A DNA stretch of 64,000 nucleotides. Origin: Bdellovibrionales bacterium CG10_big_fil_rev_8_21_14_0_10_45_34 (GTDB lineage Bacteria > Bdellovibrionota > Bdellovibrionia > Bdellovibrionales > 1-14-0-10-45-34). Positions 16,492 to 25,967 of this stretch are shown piece by piece. Under the pieces are notes generated by a model. The model did no database searches and was not told the origin of the DNA. It saw only the letters and a list, made by a program, of their open reading frames with translations. The DNA lies in contig PEZS01000010.1 of NCBI GenBank assembly GCA_002778785.1, positions 1 to 64,000 on the forward strand, in the 5' to 3' direction. Made by a program: the position numbers and the translations under genes. Within the stretch, counting starts at the first letter, position 1; the number at the start of each line of letters is the position of its first letter.

Positions 16492-17517
16492 TTAAGCACC
16501 AATATGGCGTAAGCTAATCGGATTTGGATCTTGATCTTTAAGCTCAAAAAGGCTGTTTCTGATAAACCAGGGGCCTTCGAGCGCTAGGGCGGTGTAGACT
16601 TGAACTAAGTGAGCTCCCATCATGAGCCTGTCAGCGATATCCTGAGCAGAGAGCACGCCTCCACACGATACAATTAGATATTTTTGCCTTTGAAAGCCGA
16701 GCGTTTCTACCAAGGTCTCAAGCGACTTTCGTGCCAATGGAGCGAGCAAACCACCGGAAAGACCACCATCCTTAGGCCATCGACTGTCAGACCTTTGAGC
16801 GGTCGTATTGGTCAGAACCCACCCATCGATTTGGTTATTCTTGCATATTTCGATCACTTCTTTGAATTGGTTCGTTTCAATATCGGGCGAAAGCTTCAGA
16901 AGCAATGGTCTGTACATACCTTTGTTTGCCATTTCCGATCGAACCTCGTGAAGTTCACCCAAGAATCGAGATAGCGTTTCTGGATCAAGTAAGTTTCGAA
17001 GCCCCACAGTGTTGGGGCTGCTAATATTGATGACGAAGGTGTCGGCAACTGGAGACAGAAGCTGAATCAGTCGAATATAATCGAGGTGGGCTCGCTCGTT
17101 ACTTGTTTCACGGTTTCTTCCAATATTGACGAACAAAGGGGTGAAGTGGGGTTCTGGCAAATTTCGCAAGAGTTGAAGGGCGCGCGATTGGCCGGGATTA
17201 GGAAATCCTAAACGGTTCCAGAGCACTTTTGACTTAGCGTCTCTCAGAATATTTGGTTTGGGCAAGCTCAGCTGAGCTTGAGGAGTGATAGTTCCTACTT
17301 CTACAAAGCCGGCTGAGTAGTGCCACCAGCCTCGAATTTGTTCACACTCTTTATCAATTCCCCCAGCTACGCCAATAGGGTTTTCAAAGGTCAAACCCAT
17401 CCATTCTAATGGGCGGTAAGTGAGGCGTCGGTAGGGTAAGTTTCCAGCCGTTTTTATAAATCGTTTGCCCAGATCATGAGACAAATCAACAGGAAGCCAA
17501 TGCCAAGGCTTCATCAT
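16492..17517 (-). CDS. pyrD: dihydroorotate dehydrogenase, class 2 (quinone)
   Basis: This oxidises dihydroorotate to orotate in pyrimidine synthesis, passing electrons through FMN to membrane quinones. Class 2 is shown by the serine base in VINISSPNTVGLRNLL and by NPIGVAGGIDKECEQI, VLWNRLGFPN and LVSCGGVLSAQDI-type motifs. The length (341) is normal. It overlaps the gdhA stop by four bases (ATGA), so the two are translationally coupled. The other pyrimidine genes lie near 45-50 kb. Confidence 0.95.
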   Translation of the reverse strand: MMKPWHWLPVDLSHDLGKRFIKTAGNLPYRRLTYRPLEWMGLTFENPIGVAGGIDKECEQIRGWWHYSAGFVEVGTITPQAQLSLPKPNILRDAKSKVLWNRLGFPNPGQSRALQLLRNLPEPHFTPLFVNIGRNRETSNERAHLDYIRLIQLLSPVADTFVINISSPNTVGLRNLLDPETLSRFLGELHEVRSEMANKGMYRPLLLKLSPDIETNQFKEVIEICKNNQIDGWVLTNTTAQRSDSRWPKDGGLSGGLLAPLARKSLETLVETLGFQRQKYLIVSCGGVLSAQDIADRLMMGAHLVQVYTALALEGPWFIRNSLFELKDQDPNPISLRHIGA

Positions 17518-18776
17518 CGTGGATAAAGCCCTCTTAGCAACATAGCTTTCTCGAGCCTTTTCAGGGCAGAGGCAAGAGCCGCCTCCCTCATATTCATTTT
17601 ATGTTGATTTGCGAAATCCCAAACTTTGTCGAAGGCTGTGTTAATGACGGATCTGAGCCGAGAATGAACCTCGTCTTCGCTCCAAAAGTAGGAGCCCATA
17701 TCTTGGACCCATTCGAAATAGGACACAATCACGCCGCCGCCATTGGCAAGGACGTCGGGTATAATTACTGTTCCGTTGCTAACCAATATGTCCGTAGCTT
17801 CTTGCGTGACAGGACCGTTCGCCCCTTCAACGATGAGTTTTGCCTTCACGTTTCCGGCATTTTTATCTGTGATAGCGCCTTCTAATGCAGAGGGGATCAA
17901 ACAGGCAACTTTTAACTCAAGAAGATTGTCATTGGTTATTTCATCTGCGGAGCCAAATCCTCTGAGCGTCTTGTTTTCTTTGTAGTGTTCAATCAATGCC
18001 GGGATATCTAGCCCCTTATCACTATGAATCCCACCATGAACATCGCTGATTGCTACGACCTTTGCCCCAAGCTTGTGAGCGAAAAGTGCTGCATTGGAAC
18101 CCACGTTTCCAAATCCTTGTACAGCAACAGTGAAGTGAGAATCAATATTGTAACCGAGCTTTTGGGCGGCTCTCTCCATACAATATATAGCACCTAGACC
18201 AGTCGCGTGTTCACGCCCAAGTGATCCGCCTATTTCTAATGGTTTACCTGTTACAACTCCCGGGACTGCGTATCCGTATTCTTGCGAGAATGTGTCCATG
18301 ATCCACGCCATCGTTTGAGCATCCGTACCGACATCTGGCGCAGGAATATCCTTTTCGGGCCCGATGAGCATAGAGATTTCGCTCGTGTACCGCCGGGTCA
18401 TATTTTGTTTTTCGGTTCGTGAAAGTTGAGTCGGATCTACTGCGATACCGCCCTTTGCTCCACCAAGAGGCAAGTTCAAAAGGCTATTCTTTAACGTCAT
18501 TAACATAGCAAGCGCCGCGACCTCGCCAAGAGTTACATTGGGATGATACCGTATACCACCCTTAAATGGCCCAAGCGATTGGTTGTGCTGCACGCGAAAG
18601 CCAGTAAAGACTTTTACAGTGTAGTCGTCCATTCGAACGGGAACGCTGACGACAAGTGCTCGTTTTGGGCGCTGAATACGAGAGAAAACATTCGGGTCTA
18701 GGTTCACGCGTTCGGCTACGATAGAAAGAGATTTTAAATTGTTCGCATAGAGTTCATTTTCAAAGGTTTTATCCAC
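17514..18776 (-). CDS. gdhA: Glu/Leu/Phe/Val dehydrogenase (glutamate dehydrogenase)
   Basis: This converts glutamate to 2-oxoglutarate plus ammonia, or the reverse, with NAD(P). The catalytic lysine region is LPLGGAKGGIAVDP, then DIPAPDVGTDAQTMAWIMD. The Rossmann part has VAVQGFGNVGSNAALFAHKLGAKVVAISD. 420 residues is the usual length of the hexameric family. GTG 18776 is chosen for GGGGA 8 bases upstream. It is first in a coupled gdhA-pyrD pair. Specificity among Glu, Leu, Phe and Val is inferred and not proved. Confidence 0.92.
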   Translation of the reverse strand: MDKTFENELYANNLKSLSIVAERVNLDPNVFSRIQRPKRALVVSVPVRMDDYTVKVFTGFRVQHNQSLGPFKGGIRYHPNVTLGEVAALAMLMTLKNSLLNLPLGGAKGGIAVDPTQLSRTEKQNMTRRYTSEISMLIGPEKDIPAPDVGTDAQTMAWIMDTFSQEYGYAVPGVVTGKPLEIGGSLGREHATGLGAIYCMERAAQKLGYNIDSHFTVAVQGFGNVGSNAALFAHKLGAKVVAISDVHGGIHSDKGLDIPALIEHYKENKTLRGFGSADEITNDNLLELKVACLIPSALEGAITDKNAGNVKAKLIVEGANGPVTQEATDILVSNGTVIIPDVLANGGGVIVSYFEWVQDMGSYFWSEDEVHSRLRSVINTAFDKVWDFANQHKMNMREAALASALKRLEKAMLLRGLYPR

Positions 18777-18954
18777 AGAGATTCCCCTTACATGGCTGTG
18801 TTCGCAAGATTACAGCCTTGTTTTCTCCTAGAATCAAGAGGAGCTTCAGTAGAGACTGTAAGCGGCGCATCTTTAAGCAAAATGCGAGTCAATGTTTTGG
18901 TGAAGGCAAAACTGTGTATACTAGAAGCAGAGCGCATACGTTCGGAGGAATTTG

Positions 18955-20049
18955 GTGTCGCATGACGATGGGTCTTCTATGAAAAGGGATCTAAACAGAA
19001 ATAAATTGAAGTTGGCTCTTATCCGGCTCGATAGGCTCGGAGATCTCATCTTGACCCTTCCAGCAGATGAAATTCTTCCTGCTTCTAAGTGCGACGTCAC
19101 ATGGGTTGTGCCGGCGGCATTTTCAGGCCTGTTTCAGTTGACGGAACCCGATCGCAGTTTTCATCCCATTAACCTCGCCGACCCGAAGCAGGCCAAGGCA
19201 GAGTTGCTGAACTGGTTGAAAAAGAAGCAATTCGACGCCGTTGTCTTTTTTCAGGGACCGACTTGGGTTTATTCGGCCCTTTTTAAGAGCCGAATTCCTA
19301 TAAGGGTTGGAGTAAAAAGTCGCTGGCAAAGTTGGCTCTGCCTTAACGCTGGTCTTCGCCAAAAACGTAGTTTGAGTGAGCAACATGAGTCTTGTTATTC
19401 AGATGAACTTGTTAAACACTTGGCTGAAAAAATTGGTGTGGTCCCTCAAAATCGCCCGTTCAATTGGCTAAGGCTGAAGCGTCCAGTGGGAGAGGGCTCT
19501 AGAGATCGTCACCGCGAAATGCAGGTTTCTCGAAAATATATAGTTGTCCATCCCGGTATGGGAGGATCAGCAAGGAACTGGCCCGCATCGAGCTACATTC
19601 AGCTCATTGAGAAGCTTATCGAGAATGGTTTAGTGGTCATCACAGGAACTGCCGCCGACGAGCGGTGGTTGGAGCCAATTCGTGTATGGCTTGAGATGCA
19701 AAACGATTCTAAAAAGACGCGAATTTATTGGTCGGTCGGTAAAGTGGATTTGCTGGGGCTAGCCGAGGTATTGTCTCAGGCAAAAGCTCTTGTTGCCCCA
19801 TCCACTGGTGTGCTTCATTTAGCGGCAAGCATGGGGACGCCCACGGTAGGTATTTTTAGCCCAGTGAGGGTGCAGGCGCCAACGAGGTGGGGAGCCAGGG
19901 GGGCGAGAGTGAAAAATTTAAGCCCTCAAGTTGACTGCCCTGGACACTTTGACTGTCTCATGGAAAAGTGCTCCCAGTTTGACTGTATGAGCCAGATTTC
20001 TGTGGGTACCGTAATGAAAGAAATCGACGAAGTCATTAACCTCTCATAA
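18955..20049 (+). CDS. glycosyltransferase family 9 (ADP-heptose:LPS heptosyltransferase-like)
   Basis: A GT9 enzyme that adds heptose to the LPS inner core. Visible motifs are LALIRLDRLGDLILTLPA at the N-terminus, VVHPGMGGSARNWP, and ALVAPSTGVLHLAASMGTPTVGIFSP near the C-terminus. GTG 18955 is chosen because GGAGG ends 6 bases before it; TTG 18952 would be too close. It lies directly before the heptose kinase gene, which makes the donor precursor, so the assignment is coherent. Which heptose position it adds is not readable. Confidence 0.9.
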   Translation: MSHDDGSSMKRDLNRNKLKLALIRLDRLGDLILTLPADEILPASKCDVTWVVPAAFSGLFQLTEPDRSFHPINLADPKQAKAELLNWLKKKQFDAVVFFQGPTWVYSALFKSRIPIRVGVKSRWQSWLCLNAGLRQKRSLSEQHESCYSDELVKHLAEKIGVVPQNRPFNWLRLKRPVGEGSRDRHREMQVSRKYIVVHPGMGGSARNWPASSYIQLIEKLIENGLVVITGTAADERWLEPIRVWLEMQNDSKKTRIYWSVGKVDLLGLAEVLSQAKALVAPSTGVLHLAASMGTPTVGIFSPVRVQAPTRWGARGARVKNLSPQVDCPGHFDCLMEKCSQFDCMSQISVGTVMKEIDEVINLS

Positions 20050-20116
20050 GCAGTCAAAAGTTTAAAAATTCTTTCGGTTTCGAAAGTCTCTAAAACTGAG
20101 TGAAGTCGAGGCATTG

Positions 20117-21133
20117 ATGTTGAGTGTAGGTCGCTTAAGTGAAATCCAGAATAAAAAAGTATTGATCGTCGGTGATGTCGGACTCGATGAGTATGCATTT
20201 GGCGCCGTTAAGCGAATCTCCCCCGAGGCTCCTGTCCCAGTTTTAGAAGTCGAATCGGAAGAAACCAGGTTAGGGCTTGCAACCAACGTAGCCCAAAATA
20301 TTCATGAGCTCGGAAGCGAGGTCATTCTTGTTTCGGTGATTGGTAAAGATGAAACCGCCAATCGCCTCGGAAAGCTGATTCAAGAAAAGGGTATTTCAAC
20401 AGAACACCTTGTGAGAGATCTTACACGCCCCACCACCCGAAAATTGCGAGTTATGGCTGGGCACCATCATCTTGTAAGAGTAGATTATGAGCAGCGACGT
20501 CCGCTCGACAGCGATGTGCTCGCATTGCTACTAAAAAATGTTGAAACAACAATAAAAAATGTCGACGCTGTAATTATTCAGGATTACGCAAAGGGAGTTT
20601 TGAACTCTAAAGTTCTTAAAGAGGTCATTTCTCTCGCAAAAGCTCACCGAAAACTGGTTGTAGTTGATCCACATCGCAGCACACCGCTGAGTTATTACCA
20701 GGGCGCGGATCTTATGACTCCCAACCGCGATGAAGCCTTGGCATTGGCTTCAGTGAAAGAAGACCAAGTGGAATTTGAGGAATCATGGGTCGAACGACTT
20801 GGTGAGATTCTCATGAGAGGGATCGGTTCAGAAAGAATGGTTATCACCCGCGGTAAAGATGGCATGAGCTTCTTTGAGAACGATCTTCATGAGAGAGTGC
20901 CCACGTTTGCCCGCGAAGTTTTCGATGTGACCGGAGCAGGAGATACAGCTGTTGCAGCGCTCACGCTAGGCTTGGTCGCGGGCTGGAGTTTAAAGGATGC
21001 TTGTATATTGTCTAACTACGCCTCGGGAGTCGTCGTAGCCCAGCCGGGTTGCGTGCCATGTGGTTTTGGCGATCTAAAAGAACTTATCAGCCTTGATTCG
21101 AGTGAAAACCAAGTTGGTGTGCCGAATGACTAG
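20117..21133 (+). CDS. hldA: D-glycero-beta-D-manno-heptose-7-phosphate kinase
   Basis: A PfkB-family kinase that phosphorylates heptose-7-phosphate at position 1 for ADP-heptose synthesis. Motifs: VLIVGDVGLDEYAFGAVKRISPEAPVPVLE, GLATNVAQNIHELGSEV and the PfkB signature FDVTGAGDTAVAALTLGL. It corresponds to the N-terminal half of E. coli HldE; no nucleotidyltransferase half is fused, so hldC/rfaE2 must lie elsewhere. ATG 20117 has CGAGG 5 bases upstream. It overlaps the rlmN start by eight bases. Confidence 0.93.
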   Translation: MLSVGRLSEIQNKKVLIVGDVGLDEYAFGAVKRISPEAPVPVLEVESEETRLGLATNVAQNIHELGSEVILVSVIGKDETANRLGKLIQEKGISTEHLVRDLTRPTTRKLRVMAGHHHLVRVDYEQRRPLDSDVLALLLKNVETTIKNVDAVIIQDYAKGVLNSKVLKEVISLAKAHRKLVVVDPHRSTPLSYYQGADLMTPNRDEALALASVKEDQVEFEESWVERLGEILMRGIGSERMVITRGKDGMSFFENDLHERVPTFAREVFDVTGAGDTAVAALTLGLVAGWSLKDACILSNYASGVVVAQPGCVPCGFGDLKELISLDSSENQVGVPND

Positions 21134-22181
21134 TCCCGTAAGATCATTTTTTGATTTTGAACTGGAAGAGCTTAAGAAACACTTTTCTTCGCATGGCAAA
21201 GAAAAATTCCGCGCTCAGCAGTTATTCCAATGGGTTTATCAAAAGTCAGTTCTTGATCCTCAGCTCATGACAAACCTCTCAAAAGACTTTCGAGCACAGC
21301 TTTTAAGCGAAGTGGATTTGATGCGACTACCTATCGTAGAGCAATTGGATAGCGTCGACGGTACTAAGAAATTTCTCTTTGATATTGGTGATAGCAAAAC
21401 AGTTGAATCCGTGTTGATACCGTCCAAAGACCGACTCACATTATGTGTCAGCTCCGAAGTGGGTTGCAATATGGCATGTCGTTTTTGCTTTACCGGTAAA
21501 CAAAAGCTCTCGCGTCGGCTCACAGCCGGCGAGATAGTCGGTCAGTTCTTTGAGGTTTCAAACCTAATTCAACCGCGAAGGATCACTAATGTCGTTTTTA
21601 TGGGGATGGGTGAACCTCTTGATAATCCAGATGCGGTTTTCCGCGCGATCAAAATTTTGAATTCCCCGTGGGGATTCAATCTTTCGAGAAAGCGAGTGAC
21701 GGTCTCGACTTCTGGGCTTGTGCCGATGATTCCGCTGGTTGCGGAGGCAGGAGCCCGGTTGGCGGTAAGCTTGAATGCTACGACCAATGAGATTCGTGAT
21801 TATGTCATGCCGATCAATAAGAAGTACCCAATGAATCAGCTTTTGGAGTCTTGTAGGCAATATGTTCGCGAGACTGGCGACAGAGTGACTTTTGAGTATG
21901 TTTTGCTCAAGGGTGTTACTGATTCGCTCGAGGATGCCAGAAGATTGCAGAAAATTTCAAGACAAGTGCCTTGCAAGATTAACATTATTCCTTTTAACGA
22001 GCACCCTGGTTCGGGGTTTGAAAGACCTAGCGATGAGACTGTAGACCAGTTTCATAACGAGCTGATGCGCCTTGGGGTGCATGTATTGTTAAGAAGAACC
22101 AAAGGTCGAGATATATTTGCGGCTTGTGGCCAGCTGCGAAGCCGCTACGAGGGGCATCCTGAGAGAATGTCCGTTTCATGA
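21126..22181 (+). CDS. rlmN: 23S rRNA (A2503)/tRNA (A37) C2-methyltransferase
   Basis: A radical SAM enzyme methylating C2 of A2503 in 23S rRNA and A37 in some tRNAs. The cluster motif is GCNMACRFCFTGKQ. Other features are FRAQQLFQWVY, FMGMGEPLDN, SLNATTNEIRDYVMPINKKYP, and the C-terminal catalytic cysteine in IFAACGQLR. The start ATG 21126 lies inside the end of hldA. The length from there (351) is typical. Confidence 0.96.
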   Translation: MTSPVRSFFDFELEELKKHFSSHGKEKFRAQQLFQWVYQKSVLDPQLMTNLSKDFRAQLLSEVDLMRLPIVEQLDSVDGTKKFLFDIGDSKTVESVLIPSKDRLTLCVSSEVGCNMACRFCFTGKQKLSRRLTAGEIVGQFFEVSNLIQPRRITNVVFMGMGEPLDNPDAVFRAIKILNSPWGFNLSRKRVTVSTSGLVPMIPLVAEAGARLAVSLNATTNEIRDYVMPINKKYPMNQLLESCRQYVRETGDRVTFEYVLLKGVTDSLEDARRLQKISRQVPCKINIIPFNEHPGSGFERPSDETVDQFHNELMRLGVHVLLRRTKGRDIFAACGQLRSRYEGHPERMSVS

Positions 22182-22314
22182 TTTAAGTCGTGCAGGCTTA
22201 GGTAGAGGTGATTCCCTTCTTGAGAGCTCGCCTTAGCCTTTTGGCTGAACCTGTAAAGAGCTAATCCCTCCATCAAACGTCGAGTAAGCACTATAAACAG
22301 AGTCTTTGTTTTCA

Positions 22315-23337
22315 ATGAAAAGGTCAAAATTTCCGATCCTTTACAAGATGAATGGTGCAAAGAAAAAGAAAAATCCTACTGATGATCTGTTAGAGATCAT
22401 TTTGGATTCCGAGACTCACGCAGGTGATACGGATGTGACTGTTTCACGTGTTAAGGAAAAGCCAAGCGAAGACGAAATTTCTGACAAGACTCAAGTGTCA
22501 CGCCTCCATTCTCTCAATCCACTCAAACAAGATCCTCTGCCAAGTTTAAAAAAACCAAGTGGCGACTCGACTCTTCAAGTACCGAAGAAGAATTTAGTGG
22601 ATGTGACGGTTACTCACAGTTCTCGTCCGCCGCTGCAGGTAGTCTCTACGCAGGAAGGCTATAAGCAGCCAGAAAAAAAGTCCCAGCTTGGAGGAAGCAC
22701 CTCGTCACCAGCAAGGTTGTCAGAAGACCATGCAGATCTTCGCCAGGCGGAGAGCCTAAAGATGGCGCAGCAGACGATTCTTCGCTTAGAGAGAGAAGTT
22801 GAAAAACTGGTTCATGAAAATCATGAACTTTCATCTGCTGCCACTGTGTTTCGCAATCGCGTGGATGAATTGGCCGGTCAACTTGATCGCCTAGAGAGAA
22901 AACTCCAGGATCAATCAGGCATTTACACGGATGAGAAGAATGTTCTTGAAAATCAGCTTGCATCAAAAAAGAGACAAGTAGGGGAGCTCGAAGCAAAGAA
23001 TAAAGAATTGGAATCGAGAATCCAAGTTGATCTAAGACAAGTAAGATCCCGTGAGCGGGAGCTCGAGAACCGTTTAGAAATTGCAAAATTAGAAAATGTA
23101 TCCCTTTTAAGGAGCAAAGACGAACTGATTCTTGATCTGAAAAAGCGAATAGAGCAGATGGAAGGCGATCAAGAGTCTTATCGTATGAAAGCTAAAGATC
23201 TCTTAGTTAAGCTTGACGAAAAGCAAGATCAGATTCGTCGTGTGATGAAGGCGCTAAAGTTGGCAGTTACTATGCTTGAAGCAGAAGAGAATACAGAAGG
23301 CTCCGACGGCAAAGGAAGTGGCGATGAAGACAAGTAA
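22315..23337 (+). CDS. coiled-coil protein of unknown function
   Basis: A 340-residue cytoplasmic protein. The first 140 residues are polar and disordered-looking (KKKKNPTDDLLEIILD, then many Ser, Pro and Lys). From about residue 145 to the end there is one long heptad-rich coiled coil (for example RLEREVEKLVHENHELSSA and ELESRIQVDLRQVRSRERE). I recognise no family. Its end overlaps the start of the GGDEF protein by 14 bases, implying coupled translation and possibly a scaffold or partner role for that cyclase (inference). ATG 22348 is an alternative start. Confidence 0.7.
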   Translation: MKRSKFPILYKMNGAKKKKNPTDDLLEIILDSETHAGDTDVTVSRVKEKPSEDEISDKTQVSRLHSLNPLKQDPLPSLKKPSGDSTLQVPKKNLVDVTVTHSSRPPLQVVSTQEGYKQPEKKSQLGGSTSSPARLSEDHADLRQAESLKMAQQTILRLEREVEKLVHENHELSSAATVFRNRVDELAGQLDRLERKLQDQSGIYTDEKNVLENQLASKKRQVGELEAKNKELESRIQVDLRQVRSRERELENRLEIAKLENVSLLRSKDELILDLKKRIEQMEGDQESYRMKAKDLLVKLDEKQDQIRRVMKALKLAVTMLEAEENTEGSDGKGSGDEDK

Positions 23338-24835
23338 AAATATTAAGTCCGCTCCAGCGCCACTCTCGGAGCTGCTCTCCTCATTAAAAGGCTTTGGCTT
23401 GGCTGAAAGTAGTCATGTCCGCATACTCCTTGTCGAGGGTGCGCCAGGTCTAGCCTCAAGATACAAATCATTCTTATCAGAAAAGGTACTTGGACGTGCG
23501 AGAGTAGAAACTGTATCAACGTCTAATATAGACTGGGATCTTGTCTCTGTTTTCGATGTCGTTATATGGTGCTTGGGAAGTCGTAAACTCAATGACGAGT
23601 CGTGGGCGAGAGTCGTATCTCACCCCTTTAGTTGTCATTTATTTCTCTATACAAGCGGAAGTTTTGGAGACCTGCCTAAGCCTCAAGGTCTAAGGAAGCT
23701 TCACAACGCCAGGTACTCGGTGCTGCCCTACTTGTGTTCGAAGTCGAGGTTTGAGAAAACGGTTCGCAGACTTTCAGAGTCTGTATATTTACTAAGACAA
23801 TTGTTTGTCTTGAACCAAGAAAAGAGATTTTTAAATGACCTTTTAGATTTCATTGCGAATGCAGATATCGAGCAGGTGCTACCGCTCATTTTTGACTATT
23901 TAGCCAGAGAGTATAAAGCGACTCGAGTTGTTTGGATGGGGCGAGATTGCCTGCAGAGACTCGAAAAGTCCGATCGGCACGGATGGACGGAGCAAAGAAA
24001 AAGTATTCGAGTGCCATCTACGGGTGGGCTTTACAGCTGGGGAGCTTTGCCAGATGAGGAGTTTCATGCCCTCTTTGATCGGGCACAGCAGATTCAATCT
24101 AGTGGCACACTTGATCTCGACCTCAACACAAATCTCAGAGTTATAGATTCGGCTAGGCAAAAATATGAAGGGGAGTGGCTTGTCTTGAGAGTCTCAACAG
24201 AAGGAGAAGAGCTAGGGCTCATTTTTATTAATCAGCCAGAAAAACATCAGCTGATACACTTTCTGGGTCTTGAAAAACCTCTAATGAGAAGTTTCGCACT
24301 TGCGATGTGTGTTTTGAGATCTGCAAGCGTAGACAGAACTCTTTCGTATACGGACGACTTGACAGAGCTTTTCAATCAAAGATTTCTAGAAAAAGTCTTG
24401 GATACGGAGATTAGTCGAGCGGGCCGAGAAGGCGGTAAATTCTCGGTGCTTTTTGTGGATGTTGATCGGCTAAAGCAGATTAACGATGAAAACGGTCACC
24501 GAGTTGGATCGCAAATTCTGGCAAGGGTAGGCAACCTCTTCAAACGGAACATTCGTTCGACCGACTACGCCTTTAGATACGGCGGAGACGAATATTTGTT
24601 GATTTTAGTCGGAGCAGGGTCAACCGACGCTCAAATGGTTGCAGAACGAATACGGCAACAGGTTGCAGAGATGACCTTTGAGTTTAAGGGTAATCTCTTA
24701 AGCGTGACTCTAAGCATAGGAGTTGCTAGTTACCCCGACCACGCGTTAACAAAAGAGCAGATCATAGAGATGGCCGATCAGGCCATGTATGTCGGAAAAA
24801 GAAAATCGAGAAACGCGGTTTTCGTGGCTAGTTAA
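23324..24835 (+). CDS. GGDEF diguanylate cyclase with degenerate receiver-like N-terminus
   Basis: A 503-residue protein that probably makes c-di-GMP. The C-terminal domain (about 335-503) has DELT-like YTDDLTELFNQRFLE, FVDVDRLKQINDENGHRVGSQIL and the active loop GGDEY (420-424), with an intact RxxD inhibitory site (RSTD, 411-414) at the correct five-residue spacing. Residues 30-160 look like a receiver fold without the usual Asp (VRILLVEGAPGLASRYKSF), and 165-320 resemble a GAF-type sensor. Tyr in place of Phe at the last loop position is tolerated in active enzymes. ATG 23324 overlaps the coiled-coil gene. Confidence 0.88.
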   Translation: MKTSKNIKSAPAPLSELLSSLKGFGLAESSHVRILLVEGAPGLASRYKSFLSEKVLGRARVETVSTSNIDWDLVSVFDVVIWCLGSRKLNDESWARVVSHPFSCHLFLYTSGSFGDLPKPQGLRKLHNARYSVLPYLCSKSRFEKTVRRLSESVYLLRQLFVLNQEKRFLNDLLDFIANADIEQVLPLIFDYLAREYKATRVVWMGRDCLQRLEKSDRHGWTEQRKSIRVPSTGGLYSWGALPDEEFHALFDRAQQIQSSGTLDLDLNTNLRVIDSARQKYEGEWLVLRVSTEGEELGLIFINQPEKHQLIHFLGLEKPLMRSFALAMCVLRSASVDRTLSYTDDLTELFNQRFLEKVLDTEISRAGREGGKFSVLFVDVDRLKQINDENGHRVGSQILARVGNLFKRNIRSTDYAFRYGGDEYLLILVGAGSTDAQMVAERIRQQVAEMTFEFKGNLLSVTLSIGVASYPDHALTKEQIIEMADQAMYVGKRKSRNAVFVAS

Positions 24836-24873
24836 TTGGATAGAAGTTTTATCATTCTTGGCGCGGGCGATCT

Positions 24874-25956
24874 GTGAAAAAAGTAAAGCTAATATGTAGT
24901 GATTTGCACTTAGGAGTAGGAAAGATCCTAGAAGGCGGCGAGACCAACTCGCTCGAAGAGTTTTACTATGATGAGCAGTTTGCCGAGTTTTTAAACTACT
25001 ACACCGTAGGCGAGTTCAAAGACACAGAGGTGGAGCTCGTACTTAATGGCGATATCTTCAATTTTCTTCAGATAGACTATAACGGTCATTATCTGGCAGT
25101 GATTACTGAGACGATTTCTTTAGAGAATCTTAAAGGGATAGTAAAAGGACATCCTGTATTTTTTAAAGCACTAAGGGAGTTCGTTGAAAACGGAAAGAAC
25201 TCAATAACGTTTATCGTTGGCAACCATGATCAAGGTATGCTTTGGCCCGAAGTTCGCTCTTATCTTAACCAGATCGTTGGCGCGCCTATCAGGTACAAAA
25301 ATTTGGTATATTTTTTTGAAGGTGTTCATATAGAACATGGCCATATGCATGAGGCCGCTAACAGACTCGATCCCAGGCGCTTTTTTTTAAAGCACAATGT
25401 GGCTGAACCCATTTTGAATCTACCTATGGGTTCCCAATTTTTTGTCGACTTCGTATTGAAGGTGAAACTGGTTAACCCCTACATCGACAAAGTGAGGCCG
25501 TTCACATCATTCATCAGATGGGGTTTAGTTTTTGATACGCTTTTCACCCTTAAAACCTTGGTGGGTCTGCTATTTTATTTCGGCAAGAGGATTCTCGTTC
25601 CAGATCCTCGAAGAGGGCAGTGGAGTCTTAAAAATGTATTGAAAGTTTTTGCAGAAGGGGCTGTCTTTCCAGACTTAGATCATGCGGCGCGCAAGATTCT
25701 TAACGATGAAAAAATCCATACTGTTATCTTTGGGCACTCTCACGTGTATCAGTACAGGAAATACGGCAAAGATAAGGAATACTTTAATACTGGGACATGG
25801 ACGGAGCTAACCTCTCTTGATATGGTCTCACTCGGAAAAATTACTAAGCTCACCTATGTTCTGATTGAATATCCTGACCAAGCAGATCGTCCGAGAGGAC
25901 GCCTCAAAGAGTGGCGAGGATTTCATCGAGTTCAAAAGGATGTTGATGTGAGCTAG
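24874..25956 (+). CDS. calcineurin-like metallophosphoesterase
   Basis: A binuclear metal phosphoesterase of 360 residues. Metal ligands are seen in order: CSDLHLG near the start, LVLNGDIFNFLQ, VGNHDQGMLWPE, VHIEHGHMHEA and VIFGHSHVYQYRKYG, then YFNTGTWTEL. The substrate is unknown; UDP-diacylglucosamine hydrolase-like and nucleotide phosphodiesterase roles are both possible. A central hydrophobic stretch (LVFDTLFTLKTLVGLLFYFG) could touch the membrane. It sits between a diguanylate cyclase and pgi. The GTG start has only a weak ribosome site. Confidence 0.85.
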   Translation: MKKVKLICSDLHLGVGKILEGGETNSLEEFYYDEQFAEFLNYYTVGEFKDTEVELVLNGDIFNFLQIDYNGHYLAVITETISLENLKGIVKGHPVFFKALREFVENGKNSITFIVGNHDQGMLWPEVRSYLNQIVGAPIRYKNLVYFFEGVHIEHGHMHEAANRLDPRRFFLKHNVAEPILNLPMGSQFFVDFVLKVKLVNPYIDKVRPFTSFIRWGLVFDTLFTLKTLVGLLFYFGKRILVPDPRRGQWSLKNVLKVFAEGAVFPDLDHAARKILNDEKIHTVIFGHSHVYQYRKYGKDKEYFNTGTWTELTSLDMVSLGKITKLTYVLIEYPDQADRPRGRLKEWRGFHRVQKDVDVS

Positions 25957-25967
25957 AGAGGATACTC

